From contig CABJAC010000001.1 of assembly GCA_902363455.1 (NCBI GenBank), positions 620,001-684,000 on the forward strand: 64,000 bases of DNA, given 5' to 3'. The notes under the pieces are model-generated. The model made no database searches. It was not told the origin of the DNA and was given only the letters and a program-made list of their open reading frames with translations. Position numbers and translations under genes: made by a program. This document shows positions 27,212 to 36,298 of this stretch, piece by piece. Origin of the DNA: Caryophanales bacterium. GTDB taxonomy: Bacteria > Bacillota > Bacilli > Exiguobacteriales > Exiguobacteriaceae. How positions within the stretch are numbered: the stretch's first letter is position 1; each line of letters opens with the position of its first letter.

Positions 27212-27259
27212 AAAAAATGCGAACCCGCTCTCAGACAAACAGCGGGTTCGCATTTTTTT
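27212..27259 (+). terminator. Terminator after uvrC
   Basis: AAAAATGCGAACCCGCT pairs with AGCGGGTTCGCATTTTT, with further T after it. Near-perfect 17-bp stem. Confidence 0.93.
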
Positions 27260-27275
27260 GGCCTAAGGATTCAGT

Positions 27276-27317
27276 TTAAAAAGAATCAGGCGCACTGAGT
27301 GTTCAGCGCGCCTGATT
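27276..27317 (-). terminator. Terminator of the yvbH-like gene
   Basis: AATCAGGCGC (27284-27293) pairs with GCGCCTGATT (27308-27317). On the minus strand the stem is followed by CTTTTT. Confidence 0.8.
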
Positions 27318-27325
27318 ACATATCT

Positions 27326-27940
27326 TTAGTTGTTGATGTATTTTTCGTAGAACGAACCGAAGTCTTTTTGGTTCCATTTGTAGTAATGTCCCTGCAACCA
27401 GTCGAAGGACTCTTGCGACAAGTCTTTAAATGTTTGCGGTACATTCATATCTCCTTGGCGGAGACCACCAAGAATCGTGACTGAATGATTAAGTGAGTTG
27501 TTCGCAAACTCCAGCATTTTTTGTCCTTCATATTGTTTTTCGGCAATCGCAAGAAGGGCTTTATACAAATCCTTTACGTGTTCCAACTGCTTTTTATCAA
27601 CGTCAATTGAATAATGTTTTCCGCCGATTTCAAATTTGATCTCGACATCGAGATCAACCGTACCGGCCGTCTCGAACATGACGTGACGAATCGGATAGTG
27701 GGCATAGGGATAACGATAAAGAACACGTTTTGAACTGACGGCACTCTCGCCGTCAAGATGCACAAGCGCTAAGTTCGTAAAGCAGTATTCATCGGTTTTC
27801 GATTTGATCAGAAAATAAATTTTTTCACCGTCTTCATGTAATACATAATCATCAGCGGCGGCTTTGTCAAAGTCGTCCGGGTGAATCACTTGCCCAATAT
27901 CACTGAATCCTGTTAAATCGGCTGCGAGTTTCTTGAACAT
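27326..27940 (-). CDS. PH domain protein with YvbH oligomerisation region
   Basis: The 204-residue product matches the layout of B. subtilis YvbH in length and parts: an N-terminal bacterial PH domain (about residues 1-110, with DEYCFTNLALVHLDGESAVS and RYPYAHYPIRHVMFETAG) and a helical C-terminal region (about 115-204) used for oligomerisation. Bacterial PH proteins are thought to bind membrane lipids or proteins; the function is unknown. ATG has AAAGGAGG upstream. It is an insertion between uvrC and yslB relative to B. subtilis. Confidence 0.8.
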   Translation of the reverse strand: MFKKLAADLTGFSDIGQVIHPDDFDKAAADDYVLHEDGEKIYFLIKSKTDEYCFTNLALVHLDGESAVSSKRVLYRYPYAHYPIRHVMFETAGTVDLDVEIKFEIGGKHYSIDVDKKQLEHVKDLYKALLAIAEKQYEGQKMLEFANNSLNHSVTILGGLRQGDMNVPQTFKDLSQESFDWLQGHYYKWNQKDFGSFYEKYINN

Positions 27941-28049
27941 AAAAATTCCTCCTTTGATGGATACGGTTGGTTATGAATACGACAGTCAACACAAAAAGGT
28001 TTCATGTCTCAAGAAATTCGCTGTCCGATTGTAATCTCCTGTATCGGAT

Positions 28050-28460
28050 TTAAAGAGACGGATCAATCGGATCTTTTGGATCCATTTCGATCATAATGTG
28101 TACTTGCGATTTAACGAGTTCGGCATAACCTTCCGCCACACAACCGTTCATTTTGGAAAATTGCTCGGCTAAAAATCCGGCTTCGAGTTGAAAGTAACCT
28201 GTCGGACGTTCCGTTCGGATCGATTCCGGCGGCGTTAACAAAAATGTGGCCGATGTTCCTTTTTGTTTTTGCAGTTCGAGATGTCCCCATCCGGCTTCTT
28301 GAAAAAATGGTGTTACTTCTTCGATGCTTAAGACAGGGAAGTCACGTGCCAATCGCTTTCCCGCCCAATAAATGACGTGGCGGTAATCTGTTCCTAATAA
28401 ATCTGTCAACACATAGTCGCGGATTAATTCGATTCCGAAGGTGTTTGGTACTGAATCCAT
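28050..28460 (-). CDS. yslB: DUF2507 family protein YslB
   Basis: The 136-residue product belongs by character and place to the YslB family (IRDYVLTDLLG near the start, YWAGKRLAR, ESIRTERPTGYFQLEAGFLAEQ), a small alpha/beta V4R-like fold without known activity. The ATG at 28460 is 8 nt after AGGAGT; two upstream TTG codons are less likely starts. It is divergent from sdhC, as in B. subtilis, and has its own promoter. Confidence 0.85.
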   Translation of the reverse strand: MDSVPNTFGIELIRDYVLTDLLGTDYRHVIYWAGKRLARDFPVLSIEEVTPFFQEAGWGHLELQKQKGTSATFLLTPPESIRTERPTGYFQLEAGFLAEQFSKMNGCVAEGYAELVKSQVHIMIEMDPKDPIDPSL

Positions 28461-28487
28461 CAACAATCACTCCTATCTCTGAAACTA

Positions 28488-28516
28488 TTATAGCGGGGTA
28501 ATTCCGACGGGTCATT
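28488..28516 (-). promoter_or_regulatory. Probable sigma-A promoter of yslB
   Basis: On the minus strand TATAAT (28493-28488) is perfect, with ATGACC (28516-28511) 17 bp upstream matching the -35 at 4 of 6. Confidence 0.6.
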
Positions 28517-28530
28517 GTTTTCCTAAAAAA

Positions 28531-28558
28531 ATTTGCAGTTATTTGCAGATAAATGCAA
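28531..28558. repeat. ATTTGCAG direct/inverted repeat cluster upstream of sdhC
   Basis: ATTTGCAG occurs at 28531-28538 and again at 28541-28548, exactly 10 bp apart, followed by the inverted half ATGCAA (28553-28558). It lies about 10 bp upstream of the sdhC -35 box. It looks like a binding site for a dimeric regulator, but no known consensus was recognised. Confidence 0.5.
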
Positions 28559-28567
28559 CACCTCGGG

Positions 28568-28596
28568 TTGTCTTATAAAATGCACAGGAGTAGAAT
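28568..28596 (+). promoter_or_regulatory. Probable sigma-A promoter of sdhCAB
   Basis: TTGTCT (28568-28573) and TAGAAT (28591-28596) are 17 bp apart. Transcription would start near 28603, giving a leader of about 80 nt. Confidence 0.6.
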
Positions 28597-28621
28597 AAGG
28601 AATGAAAAGACGAATTTCCTT

Positions 28622-28635
28622 ATGAAAGCGCTTTT
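28622..28635. promoter_or_regulatory. cre-like site (CcpA) in the sdhC leader
   Basis: TGAAAGCGCTTTTC keeps the central AAAGCGCTTT palindrome of catabolite-responsive elements, with a changed last two bases. It lies about 20 bp after the proposed start, where CcpA would act as a roadblock. Repression of succinate dehydrogenase by glucose would be expected. Confidence 0.65.
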
Positions 28636-28684
28636 CTACCAAAATGCGCCAACGTTTGATTGGCAAACAAAAGGGGGGATTTGG

Positions 28685-29302
28685 ATGGCGAATCATCGTG
28701 ATTTCGTGGGGCGTAAAATACACTCACTGCTCGGCGTCATTCCAATCGGGTTATTCTTACTTTCTCATTTTACGACGAACTATTTCATCGTACGTGGGGA
28801 GGAAGACTTTAATAAGGCTGCGGAAGTCGTGGGGAGCGTTCCGTATCGGTTGTTCTTGGAAGTGTTTGTCATCTTCATTCCAATCATCCTACACGGTATC
28901 TACGGTGTTTACATCGCGTTTACAGGTTCCGCGAACACAGGTCGCTATACATACTTCCGGAACTGGATGTATGTGTTACAACGCTTCTCGGGTATTTTCC
29001 TTGTTGTGTTCATTACATGGCACGTTTGGGAAACTCGGATTGCGGCAGCAATGGGAACGGCAGTCGACGCGAGTATGATGCAAAATATCGTCGATAACGG
29101 ATTCATGCTGGCGTTTTACATCGTCGGGATTTTGGCAACGACGTTCCACCTGGCGAACGGACTTTGGACGTTCTGTATCACATGGGGAATCACACAATCA
29201 CCCGCTTCTCAAAAAGCGATGTCGTATGTGGCAGCCCTCGTATTCATCGGATTATCGTTTGTAGGCGTACGCTCGATCTTAACGTTTGCAGGCGTGTTGT
29301 AA
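28685..29302 (+). CDS. sdhC: Succinate dehydrogenase cytochrome b558 subunit
   Basis: The 205-residue product has five membrane helices, first at about 15-35 (LLGVIPIGLFLLSHFTTNYF), and several His residues in helices (SHFTT, LHGIYG, TWHVW, FHLANG) that can hold the two haems of the B. subtilis-type enzyme. It anchors SdhAB and reduces menaquinone. ATG 28685 follows AAAGGGGGGA. Length is like B. subtilis SdhC (about 202). First gene of sdhCAB, with a cre-like site in the leader. Confidence 0.93.
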   Translation: MANHRDFVGRKIHSLLGVIPIGLFLLSHFTTNYFIVRGEEDFNKAAEVVGSVPYRLFLEVFVIFIPIILHGIYGVYIAFTGSANTGRYTYFRNWMYVLQRFSGIFLVVFITWHVWETRIAAAMGTAVDASMMQNIVDNGFMLAFYIVGILATTFHLANGLWTFCITWGITQSPASQKAMSYVAALVFIGLSFVGVRSILTFAGVL

Positions 29303-29321
29303 GGAAAGGGGAACTAACAAC

Positions 29322-31085
29322 ATGGCGAATAAAAATCTTGTCATCATCGGTGGAGGACTCGCCGGTTTGATGGCTACGATAAAAGCAGCTGAGCAAGGCG
29401 TACCGGTTAAACTGTTTTCACTCGTGCCGGTTAAACGTTCACACTCCGTTTGTGCACAGGGTGGGATTAACGGGGCCGTCAACACGAAAGGGGAAGGTGA
29501 TTCACCTTACCAACATTTGGACGATACAGTGTACGGAGGCGACTTCTTAGCCAACCAACCACCGGTCCAAAAGATGACGGAAGCAGCACCAAAAATCATC
29601 CATATGTTTGACCGGATGGGCGTCATGTTCAACCGGACACCGGAAGGGTTACTTGATTTCCGCCGTTTCGGCGGAACGTTACACCACCGGACAGCATATG
29701 CCGGTGCTACGACAGGGCAACAATTGTTGTACGCTCTTGACGAACAAGTCCGTAAGTTTGAAGCGCAAGGTTTGGTAGAAAAGTATGAAGGATGGGAATT
29801 CCTTCGTGCAATCATTGATGAAGAAGGTATTTGTCGTGGTGCGGTATGTCAGAATCTGCGCTCGATGGAAATCGAAGCGTTCGCAGCTGACTCAGTAATT
29901 TTAGCAACAGGTGGACCGGGTGTCATCTTCGGAAAATCGACGAACTCGGTCATCAATACAGGACAGGCGGCCGCAGCAGTTTACCGTCAAGGTGCTGTCT
30001 ATGCGAACGGGGAGTTCATCCAAATCCACCCGACAGCGATTCCAGGGGACGACAAACTTCGTCTCATGAGCGAATCAGCGCGTGGTGAAGGTGGTCGTGT
30101 CTGGACATATAAAGACGGAAAACCATGGTATTTCCTTGAAGAAAAGTACCCGGCATACGGAAATCTTGTACCGCGTGATATCGCGACGCGCGAAATTTTT
30201 GATGTTTGTGTCAATCAGAAGCTCGGCGTCAACGGGGAAAACATGGTTTATCTCGATCTGTCGCATAAGGACGCAAAAGAACTCGACGTCAAACTCGGCG
30301 GGATTCTTGAAATCTATGAAAAATTCGTCGGGGATGATCCGCGGAAAGTTCCGATGAAAATCTTCCCGGCAGTTCATTACTCAATGGGTGGATTATGGGT
30401 CGACTACGATCAGATGACGAACATTCCAGGATTGTTCGCTTCCGGCGAATGTGATTACTCGATGCACGGTGGAAACCGTCTCGGAGCCAACTCGTTATTG
30501 TCCGCCGTATATGGCGGAATGGTTGCGGGACCAGCCGCAATTGCTTATATGAACGATCTCGATCAATCTGTCCATGAAATGCCGGAAGAGGTCGTGGAAG
30601 CGCATAAGATTGCAGAAATTAACCGTTTCAACGATATTCTTGCAATGGAAGGTACGGAAAATGCGTACCAAATCCACCGTGAACTCGGGGAAGTCATGAC
30701 GGATAACGTCACGGTCGTTCGTTACAATGACAAACTCGAGCAAACGCTTGAGAAAATCCATGAACTGCGTGATCGATTCACGCGGATTTCAGCGACGGAT
30801 ACAGCACGTTGGAGCAACCAAGGCGCATCATTTATTCGTCAACTCGATCATATGCTGGATCTCGCGGAAGCGATTACGCTCGGAGCCTTAAAACGGGACG
30901 AGAGTCGTGGGGCTCACTATAAACCGGACTTCCCGGAGCGTGATGACGAGCGTTTCTTGAAAACAACGATGGCCCGCTATACGGATGGTCATCCGGAAAT
31001 ATATTACGAAGAAGTCGATACATCACTGATTCCACCGCGTAAACGCGACTACAGCAAGAAGTCGAAGAAAGAGGTGAAAGCATAA
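29322..31085 (+). CDS. sdhA: Succinate dehydrogenase flavoprotein subunit
   Basis: The 587-residue product has the FAD Rossmann motif VIIGGGLAGLMATIKAAE at residue 6, the covalent-flavin His in RSHSVCAQGGINGA near 42, the substrate segment HPTAIPGDDKLRLMSE near 235, and GLFASGECDYSMHGGNRLGA near 367. It oxidises succinate to fumarate in the TCA cycle and passes electrons through SdhB. ATG 29322 follows AAGGAAAGGGG. The stop overlaps the sdhB start (TAATG). Confidence 0.97.
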   Translation: MANKNLVIIGGGLAGLMATIKAAEQGVPVKLFSLVPVKRSHSVCAQGGINGAVNTKGEGDSPYQHLDDTVYGGDFLANQPPVQKMTEAAPKIIHMFDRMGVMFNRTPEGLLDFRRFGGTLHHRTAYAGATTGQQLLYALDEQVRKFEAQGLVEKYEGWEFLRAIIDEEGICRGAVCQNLRSMEIEAFAADSVILATGGPGVIFGKSTNSVINTGQAAAAVYRQGAVYANGEFIQIHPTAIPGDDKLRLMSESARGEGGRVWTYKDGKPWYFLEEKYPAYGNLVPRDIATREIFDVCVNQKLGVNGENMVYLDLSHKDAKELDVKLGGILEIYEKFVGDDPRKVPMKIFPAVHYSMGGLWVDYDQMTNIPGLFASGECDYSMHGGNRLGANSLLSAVYGGMVAGPAAIAYMNDLDQSVHEMPEEVVEAHKIAEINRFNDILAMEGTENAYQIHRELGEVMTDNVTVVRYNDKLEQTLEKIHELRDRFTRISATDTARWSNQGASFIRQLDHMLDLAEAITLGALKRDESRGAHYKPDFPERDDERFLKTTMARYTDGHPEIYYEEVDTSLIPPRKRDYSKKSKKEVKA

Positions 31086-31891
31086 TGGCGACACCACTCG
31101 AACAGAAAACGAACCAGAAACCAGTTCAATTCATCGTCCAACGTCAGGACGGACCGGACGGGAAAGCATATGATGAAGCGTTTGAAGTACCTTACCGTCC
31201 CAATATGAACGTCATTTCAGCTTTAATGGAGATTCGCCGGAATCCGGTCAACGCGGCCGGAGAAAAAACGACGCCAATCAACTGGGACATGGGATGTCTC
31301 GAAGAAGTTTGCGGCGCGTGTTCAATGGTCATCAACGGAACGCCCCGTCAATCCTGTACGGCGCTTGTTGATAAGCTGGAGCAACCGATTCGTCTTCAAC
31401 CGATGCAGACGTTCCCAATCGTCCGTGACCTTCAAGTCGACCGTCAACGGATGTTTGATGCTTTGAAAAAAGTCAAAGCTTGGGTACCGATTGACGGAAC
31501 GTATGACTTAGGTCCAGGACCCCGTATGCCGGAAAACAAACGCCAATGGGCATACGAACTATCGAAATGTATGACATGTGGTGTTTGTCTCGAAGCATGT
31601 CCAAACGTCAATGACCGGTCGAACTTCATCGGACCGGCATCCATTTCACAAGTCCGTCTCTTTAACTCGCATCCAACAGGTGCGTTCCACAAAGAAGATC
31701 GTCTTGAAGCATTGATGGAAGACGGTGGAATCATGCAGTGCGGGAACGCGCAAAACTGTGTCGAAGTGTGTCCGAAAGGGATTCCATTGACGACATCGAT
31801 CGCAGCAATGAACCGTCAAACGACACTCCACTCATTCAAGAAGTTCTTCGGCAGTGACGAAGGACGCACGGGAGAAGCAGTCAGCAGTTAA
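31085..31891 (+). CDS. sdhB: Succinate dehydrogenase iron-sulfur subunit
   Basis: The 268-residue product has the [2Fe-2S] ligands in GCLEEVCGACSMVINGTPRQ, and the ferredoxin-type ligands CMTCGVCLEACPNV and CGNAQNCVEVCPKGIP for the [4Fe-4S] and [3Fe-4S] clusters. It carries electrons from the SdhA flavin to the quinone site at SdhC. The start overlaps the sdhA stop by one base. A terminator follows. Confidence 0.97.
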   Translation: MATPLEQKTNQKPVQFIVQRQDGPDGKAYDEAFEVPYRPNMNVISALMEIRRNPVNAAGEKTTPINWDMGCLEEVCGACSMVINGTPRQSCTALVDKLEQPIRLQPMQTFPIVRDLQVDRQRMFDALKKVKAWVPIDGTYDLGPGPRMPENKRQWAYELSKCMTCGVCLEACPNVNDRSNFIGPASISQVRLFNSHPTGAFHKEDRLEALMEDGGIMQCGNAQNCVEVCPKGIPLTTSIAAMNRQTTLHSFKKFFGSDEGRTGEAVSS

Positions 31892-31912
31892 TCAATAGGA
31901 AATCGTAAAATT

Positions 31913-31939
31913 AAAGAAGGGGCCTTGCTCCTTCTTTTT
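31913..31939 (+). terminator. Terminator after sdhCAB
   Basis: AAAGAAGG pairs with CCTTCTTT around a 9-nt loop and ends in T. Confidence 0.75.
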
Positions 31940-31962
31940 ATATTTTCAGAGGAGGAAATTTC

Positions 31963-32418
31963 GTGCGTGTACCTAGTTATATTAATGATCTCGATCAATG
32001 GTTGGAACAGATGAAACACGGCACACGACTCGATGTCGCCGTTCGATTTGCGGAAACCGATGCGTACGGACATATGAACAATCGTGTCCCGTTCGTCTAT
32101 TTCGAGGATGTCCGGACATTGATGCTCGAAGAGACAGGGTATTCACTTGCCGATGACGGGATTGTCGTCGTCGCGGATGCCCAGTGCAATTACATCCGAC
32201 AAGTCTATCCACGAGCCCGTCTTGCGGTCTATGCGTACCCGGTTCAAGTGGGAACAGCTTCCTGTGATGTTCACTATGCGGCATTTAGTGAAAACAAGGA
32301 ATTGATGTTCACCGGTCGGACCTCGATGGTCCAAATTGATCGTTCCGGGAATGCGTTTGCTTGGAATGAAGCGTATAAAAATTCCTTGCAGAATCGATTC
32401 GAATCCGTTATCATTTGA
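31963..32418 (+). CDS. ysmA: Hotdog-fold acyl-CoA thioesterase (YsmA-like)
   Basis: The 151-residue product is of the 4HBT/YbgC type: [27 protein letters not shown] carries the Asp-Tyr-Gly-His-Met-Asn signature of 4-hydroxybenzoyl-CoA-like thioesterases. It likely hydrolyses an acyl-CoA; the chain is unknown. GTG 31963 follows AGAGGAGG. Position after sdhB matches B. subtilis ysmA. There gerE follows; here ptsH does. Confidence 0.85.
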   Translation: MRVPSYINDLDQWLEQMKHGTRLDVAVRFAETDAYGHMNNRVPFVYFEDVRTLMLEETGYSLADDGIVVVADAQCNYIRQVYPRARLAVYAYPVQVGTASCDVHYAAFSENKELMFTGRTSMVQIDRSGNAFAWNEAYKNSLQNRFESVII

Positions 32419-32483
32419 TAATGAGTTCACATATTCGAAAACGACTCACTAGTACGTTATTAGTGGAGGGAGATTTCTTAATC

Positions 32484-32747
32484 ATGGAAAAAACATTCAA
32501 AGTCATCGCGGATTCAGGCATTCATGCTCGTCCGGCAACACAACTCGTCAACACAGCTTCTAAATTCCAATCAGACATCAACTTGGAATACAACGGAAAG
32601 ACTGTTAACCTCAAGTCGATCATGGGTGTTCTTTCACTCGGAATCGCAAAAGATTCAGACATCAAAATCGTTGCAAACGGTGACGATGCTTCTGAAGCAA
32701 TCACGACTCTTTCAGATATGCTGACAAGCGAAGGTCTTGCTCAGTAA
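32484..32747 (+). CDS. ptsH: Phosphocarrier protein HPr
   Basis: The 87-residue product has the phosphoryl-accepting His in [13 protein letters not shown] (His15) and the regulatory Ser in [13 protein letters not shown] (Ser46), so it is HPr and not Crh, which lacks the His. HPr passes phosphate from enzyme I to PTS permeases, and HPr-Ser46-P is the CcpA corepressor. ATG 32484 follows GGAGGGAG. No ptsI is adjacent: the gene stands alone between ysmA and racE and ends in a terminator. Confidence 0.93.
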   Translation: MEKTFKVIADSGIHARPATQLVNTASKFQSDINLEYNGKTVNLKSIMGVLSLGIAKDSDIKIVANGDDASEAITTLSDMLTSEGLAQ

Positions 32748-32766
32748 TCCTTTATCGTACATTCTT

Positions 32767-32798
32767 GGACGCCGGTCTTGCACCGTCGTCCTTTTTTG
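32767..32798 (+). terminator. Terminator after ptsH
   Basis: GGACGCCGGT pairs, with one mismatch, with ACCGTCGTCC; six T follow. Confidence 0.85.
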
Positions 32799-32834
32799 TT
32801 ACCATATGAGATGAGAGGAAAGTGAGGGGTAATC

Positions 32835-33650
32835 GTGAACAGATCAATTGGAGTATTGGATTCTGGGGTAGGTGGATTAACCGTCGCACGCGAATTGATG
32901 CGTCAGCTGCCCCATGAACAAATCATATATGTCGGGGATACGTTACGTTGTCCGTACGGGCCACGACCGGAAGAAGAAATTCGTCAATTCACTTGGGAAA
33001 TGATTGATTATTTGGTCGCGCAGGATGTGAAATTGATTGTCATCGCCTGTAATACGGCAACGGCAGTCGTCTTAAAGGAAGCGCGTCAAAAATTATCGAT
33101 CCCAATCATCGGTGTCATCGATCCGGGAGCTCGTGCAGCAGTTAAAGTCACACGGTCGAAACGAATCGGTGTCATCGGTACGAAAATGACGATTGAAAGT
33201 AATTCGTATGAAAAAGCTTTGCGTCACGTCGAAGGGCAGGTCGTCGTTGAATCCCTTGCCTGTCCGCCGTTCGTTCCGCTTGTCGAATCATCACAGACGA
33301 GTGGTTCATACGTCGAGCGTGTCGTTGCCAACACGCTGAAGCCGTTGCTGGGCTATGATATGGATACCTTAATTTTAGGATGTACTCATTATCCGTTGCT
33401 TGCGGAAGTGATTGGACGAGTCATTGGACCCGATGTCCAACTGATTTCTTCCGGAGATGAGACGGCACTCGAAGTCAGTGCCTTGCTCGATTACAACGGA
33501 ATTACAGCAGATCTTGATAATGTCCCGGAGCATGTCTACCATGCGACTGGTGATACACGATCTTTTGAACGGATCGCCAGTGACTGGTTAAATCAATCTG
33601 TTCAGGCGAAAAGGTTAGTGTTAGGAACGGAGGAAGAAAAATGCGTCTAG
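32835..33650 (+). CDS. racE: Glutamate racemase
   Basis: The 271-residue product has the two catalytic Cys motifs of cofactor-free Asp/Glu racemases, [10 protein letters not shown] near residue 72 and LGCTHYPLL near 183, and the N-terminal [13 protein letters not shown]. It supplies D-glutamate for peptidoglycan. GTG 32835 follows GAGGGG. It overlaps rph by 10 nt, and starts the racE-rph-rdgB-ysnB operon. Confidence 0.95.
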   Translation: MNRSIGVLDSGVGGLTVARELMRQLPHEQIIYVGDTLRCPYGPRPEEEIRQFTWEMIDYLVAQDVKLIVIACNTATAVVLKEARQKLSIPIIGVIDPGARAAVKVTRSKRIGVIGTKMTIESNSYEKALRHVEGQVVVESLACPPFVPLVESSQTSGSYVERVVANTLKPLLGYDMDTLILGCTHYPLLAEVIGRVIGPDVQLISSGDETALEVSALLDYNGITADLDNVPEHVYHATGDTRSFERIASDWLNQSVQAKRLVLGTEEEKCV

Positions 33651-34393
33651 ATCAAAGAAAACCGTCTGAGATGCGGACGATCCGCTTTGAAACGGAAGTT
33701 AATAAACATGCGGAAGGGTCCGTCCTGATCTCAATTGGCGATACCCGTGTCCTTTGTACGGCGACGGTTGAAGAAAAAGTTCCGCCGTTTTTACGCGGGA
33801 AACGTCAAGGATGGATTAATGCGGAGTACGCGATGCTGCCACGCGCAACGGCGCAACGGACAGGTCGGGAAGCGGTCCGCGGAAAACAAACCGGACGGAC
33901 GATGGAGATTCAGCGTCTGATCAGTCGGGCATTACGATCGGTCGTCAACTTGGAAAAGTTGGGCGAACGGACGGTCTGGATTGACTGCGACGTGTTGCAG
34001 GCGGATGGCGGGACACGAACGGCTGCAATCACGGGTGGTTTTTTAGCACTCGTCTTAGCAGTTGATGGACTGATTCAAAGCGGGAAGTTAACGGATACAC
34101 CAATCAAGGAAGGCATCGCGGCAGTTTCGGTCGGTAAAGTCGGGACGGATTTGTTGCTTGATCTTTGTTATGAAGAAGATGCTGCGGCAGACGTCGATTT
34201 GAATCTTGTCATGACATCGTCCGGTAAAATTGTTGAACTTCAGGCAACGGGTGAAGAAGCGACGTTTTCTCGTCTTGAAATGCTCGATATGCTCGAACTT
34301 GGGGAAAAGGGTATTGAAGAACTCCTTCATGAGGCCGAGCAGGCACTTGGCGCTTCATGGTGGTATGTCGGAGAAGAGGTGGAGCACCGATGA
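33641..34393 (+). CDS. rph: Ribonuclease PH
   Basis: The 250-residue product is RNase PH, the phosphorolytic 3'-5' exonuclease that trims tRNA 3' ends. Visible: [19 protein letters not shown] near residue 32, [18 protein letters not shown] near 86 and the metal site [18 protein letters not shown] near 116. It overlaps racE at the start and rdgB at the end (ATGA). B. subtilis ysmB and gerM, found between racE and rph, are absent. Confidence 0.96.
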   Translation: MRLDQRKPSEMRTIRFETEVNKHAEGSVLISIGDTRVLCTATVEEKVPPFLRGKRQGWINAEYAMLPRATAQRTGREAVRGKQTGRTMEIQRLISRALRSVVNLEKLGERTVWIDCDVLQADGGTRTAAITGGFLALVLAVDGLIQSGKLTDTPIKEGIAAVSVGKVGTDLLLDLCYEEDAAADVDLNLVMTSSGKIVELQATGEEATFSRLEMLDMLELGEKGIEELLHEAEQALGASWWYVGEEVEHR

Positions 34394-34986
34394 AAATTAT
34401 CGTCGCGACTAGAAATCCTGGTAAAGTAAACGAATTCAAGGAGATGCTTGGACGACTCGGATATGATGTCGAATCCTTACTCGACTACGAAACGGCTCCG
34501 GAAACGGATGAGACCGGTTCGACGTTTGAAGAAAATGCCGAATTGAAATCAAGAGAAGCGGCAGCTTATTTTGGTCATGCCGTGCTGTCGGATGACTCCG
34601 GTCTTGAAGTAGATGCTTTGGACGGAGCGCCAGGTGTCTACTCCGCCCGATTTGCAGGTGAGAAAAAATCAGACGAAGCGAATAACGCATTGTTGCTGGA
34701 AAAACTGGCCGGCGTACCCACAGAAAAACGGACTGCCCGTTTTGTCTGCGCCTTGTCTCTTGCGAAACCGTCCGGTGAAACGTTAACCGTACGCGGAACG
34801 ATGGAAGGGGCAATCGGTTTTGAACGGCAGGGAACAAACGGCTTTGGTTACGATCCGTTGTTTATCATCCCGTCCTTGAATCAGACGGCAGCTGAGTTAA
34901 CGAAAAGTGAAAAAGCGTCCATCAGTCATCGGGGACAAGCATTACGAAAACTTGAATTGGCATTGACTACTTTTTTAGGAGAGTGA
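34390..34986 (+). CDS. rdgB: dITP/XTP pyrophosphatase (RdgB/HAM1)
   Basis: The 198-residue product has [17 protein letters not shown] at the N terminus and the active-site segment [20 protein letters not shown] near 68, with the terminal [10 protein letters not shown]. It removes ITP, dITP and XTP from the nucleotide pool. ATG 34390 overlaps the rph stop, with GGTGGAG upstream. B. subtilis YsnA is the counterpart. Confidence 0.95.
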   Translation: MKIIVATRNPGKVNEFKEMLGRLGYDVESLLDYETAPETDETGSTFEENAELKSREAAAYFGHAVLSDDSGLEVDALDGAPGVYSARFAGEKKSDEANNALLLEKLAGVPTEKRTARFVCALSLAKPSGETLTVRGTMEGAIGFERQGTNGFGYDPLFIIPSLNQTAAELTKSEKASISHRGQALRKLELALTTFLGE

Positions 34987-34992
34987 TCAGAG

Positions 34993-35499
34993 ATGAAAGC
35001 ATTAATCGTAAGTGATAGCCATGGACTTGACCAAGAGTTGCTGACGATTTTTAATCGCCATCAGGATGTCGATATCGCTTTTCACTGCGGCGACTCTCAA
35101 TTGACAGGAAGTGCGGAATCATTATATCCCTATCGTGTTGTCAAAGGGAACTGTGACTACGGAAATGATTTTTCGGACGAAGTGATGGAAGAGTTTGGAA
35201 CATTTCGGATTTTATGTGTGCACGGTCACCGACAAGATGTTAAATACAGTCTCGATCAGTTGATTCATCATGCGGATCAGAAAAATGCCGCGGTTGTTTT
35301 ATACGGTCATTCTCACGTCGCGAAGGCAGAACAGCGTGACGGGAAATTATTCATCAATCCGGGATCAATCCGGATGCCCCGTCACCGTCCTGAAAAGACG
35401 TATGCCGTCTTGACGTTGGAGGACGGACGGTTCACAGTCGATTTTTATGATTTGACCGGTGAGACGATCAATGCCTTACATCTTGACGGAACACTTTAA
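34993..35499 (+). CDS. ysnB: YfcE/MJ0936-type metallophosphoesterase (YsnB)
   Basis: The 168-residue product has all calcineurin-like metal motifs: SDSHG at residue 7, FHCGDSQ near 30, KGNCD near 51, CVHGHR near 75 and YGHSHVA near 101. It is a small cytosolic phosphodiesterase of unknown natural substrate. It ends the racE-rph-rdgB-ysnB operon, 6 bp after rdgB. Confidence 0.9.
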   Translation: MKALIVSDSHGLDQELLTIFNRHQDVDIAFHCGDSQLTGSAESLYPYRVVKGNCDYGNDFSDEVMEEFGTFRILCVHGHRQDVKYSLDQLIHHADQKNAAVVLYGHSHVAKAEQRDGKLFINPGSIRMPRHRPEKTYAVLTLEDGRFTVDFYDLTGETINALHLDGTL

Positions 35500-35521
35500 A
35501 AAATAGTTTTTCCTAATGTGA

Positions 35522-35550
35522 TTGACACGAAAGAATTGTTTTAGTATAGT
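35522..35550 (+). promoter_or_regulatory. Strong sigma-A promoter of tRNA-Arg
   Basis: TTGACA (35522-35527) and TATAGT (35545-35550) with exactly 17 bp between; the tRNA begins 17 nt after the -10. Confidence 0.9.
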
Positions 35551-35566
35551 TTATTCGTGTTGACAC

Positions 35567-35640
<74 letters not shown>

Positions 35641-35654
35641 CTATAATTAAAATA

Positions 35655-35688
35655 GAGACTTTCCTTATGAGGAAGGTCTCTTTTTTTT
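35655..35688 (+). terminator. Terminator after tRNA-Arg
   Basis: GAGACTTTCC pairs with GGAAGGTCTC (one G-U pair) and is followed by eight T. Confidence 0.92.
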
Positions 35689-35742
35689 ATCCTTTTATTC
35701 AGGTATACTTAAGGTATCATGAACTTGAAAGGGATGATGAAG

Positions 35743-36267
35743 ATGATGAAACGAATGAGTGGAATCCTGTTGCTGACCGTTGCTTTAGCGGGATGTAGCG
35801 AGGTTACAGATACTGTGGATAATGCGAAACAGCAAGTGACGGATGTGAAAAATAGTGTCGATTATGCAGGTCAGCTGCAGGACATCGCCCAAGATACTTC
35901 AAAAGTGACATCTGAATTATCGGCAAAACTGGATCAAGCGGCCACGGAAGCACGTGATTCAGCGAATCCGGAACAAGCACTCGATCAGCAAATCGAAAAA
36001 CTTCAAACTGATGGAACCGTTCAGCAGTTGAATGAAGAATTAAATCAAATTGATGAGCGTCTAGCGAGTTTAGAGAGTCCGCCGGCAGAATTGAAGAATC
36101 TCAGTGAAAAACTCGAACAATACGTCAATCAATCCGAAGACATTACGCGTTTACTAGAAGCCGATGTCTCGTTAGATACACTGAACAAGATGGGCATCGA
36201 GCAGGCAGGCCAGTTGCAAGAAGCGATTACAAACTGGACGTCTTTGCTTGATCCGTTCACGAAATAA
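35743..36267 (+). CDS. Putative lipoprotein (DUF6376-like), helical
   Basis: The product, about 174 residues from ATG 35743, starts with a short basic stretch and a hydrophobic core ending in a lipobox (VALAGC), so it is likely lipid-anchored outside the membrane. The rest is highly helical, charged and rich in Gln/Asp/Glu, with coiled-coil character (LNQIDERLASLESPPAELKN). Several ATG codons cluster at the start; 35743 or 35746 is favoured by AAAGGG at 35728-35733. Similar small helical lipoproteins are common in Bacillales; function unknown. Overlaps no other gene; ysoA is next. Confidence 0.75.
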   Translation: MMKRMSGILLLTVALAGCSEVTDTVDNAKQQVTDVKNSVDYAGQLQDIAQDTSKVTSELSAKLDQAATEARDSANPEQALDQQIEKLQTDGTVQQLNEELNQIDERLASLESPPAELKNLSEKLEQYVNQSEDITRLLEADVSLDTLNKMGIEQAGQLQEAITNWTSLLDPFTK

Positions 36268-36298
36268 GAACGTCAGACAGGAAAAAGGTGGAATGATC

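Noticed and set aside
32409-32422. Palindrome TTATCATTTGATAA at the ysmA stop
   Set aside because: Short, overlaps the coding end, and no promoter or T-run is placed to use it; likely chance or weak hairpin.
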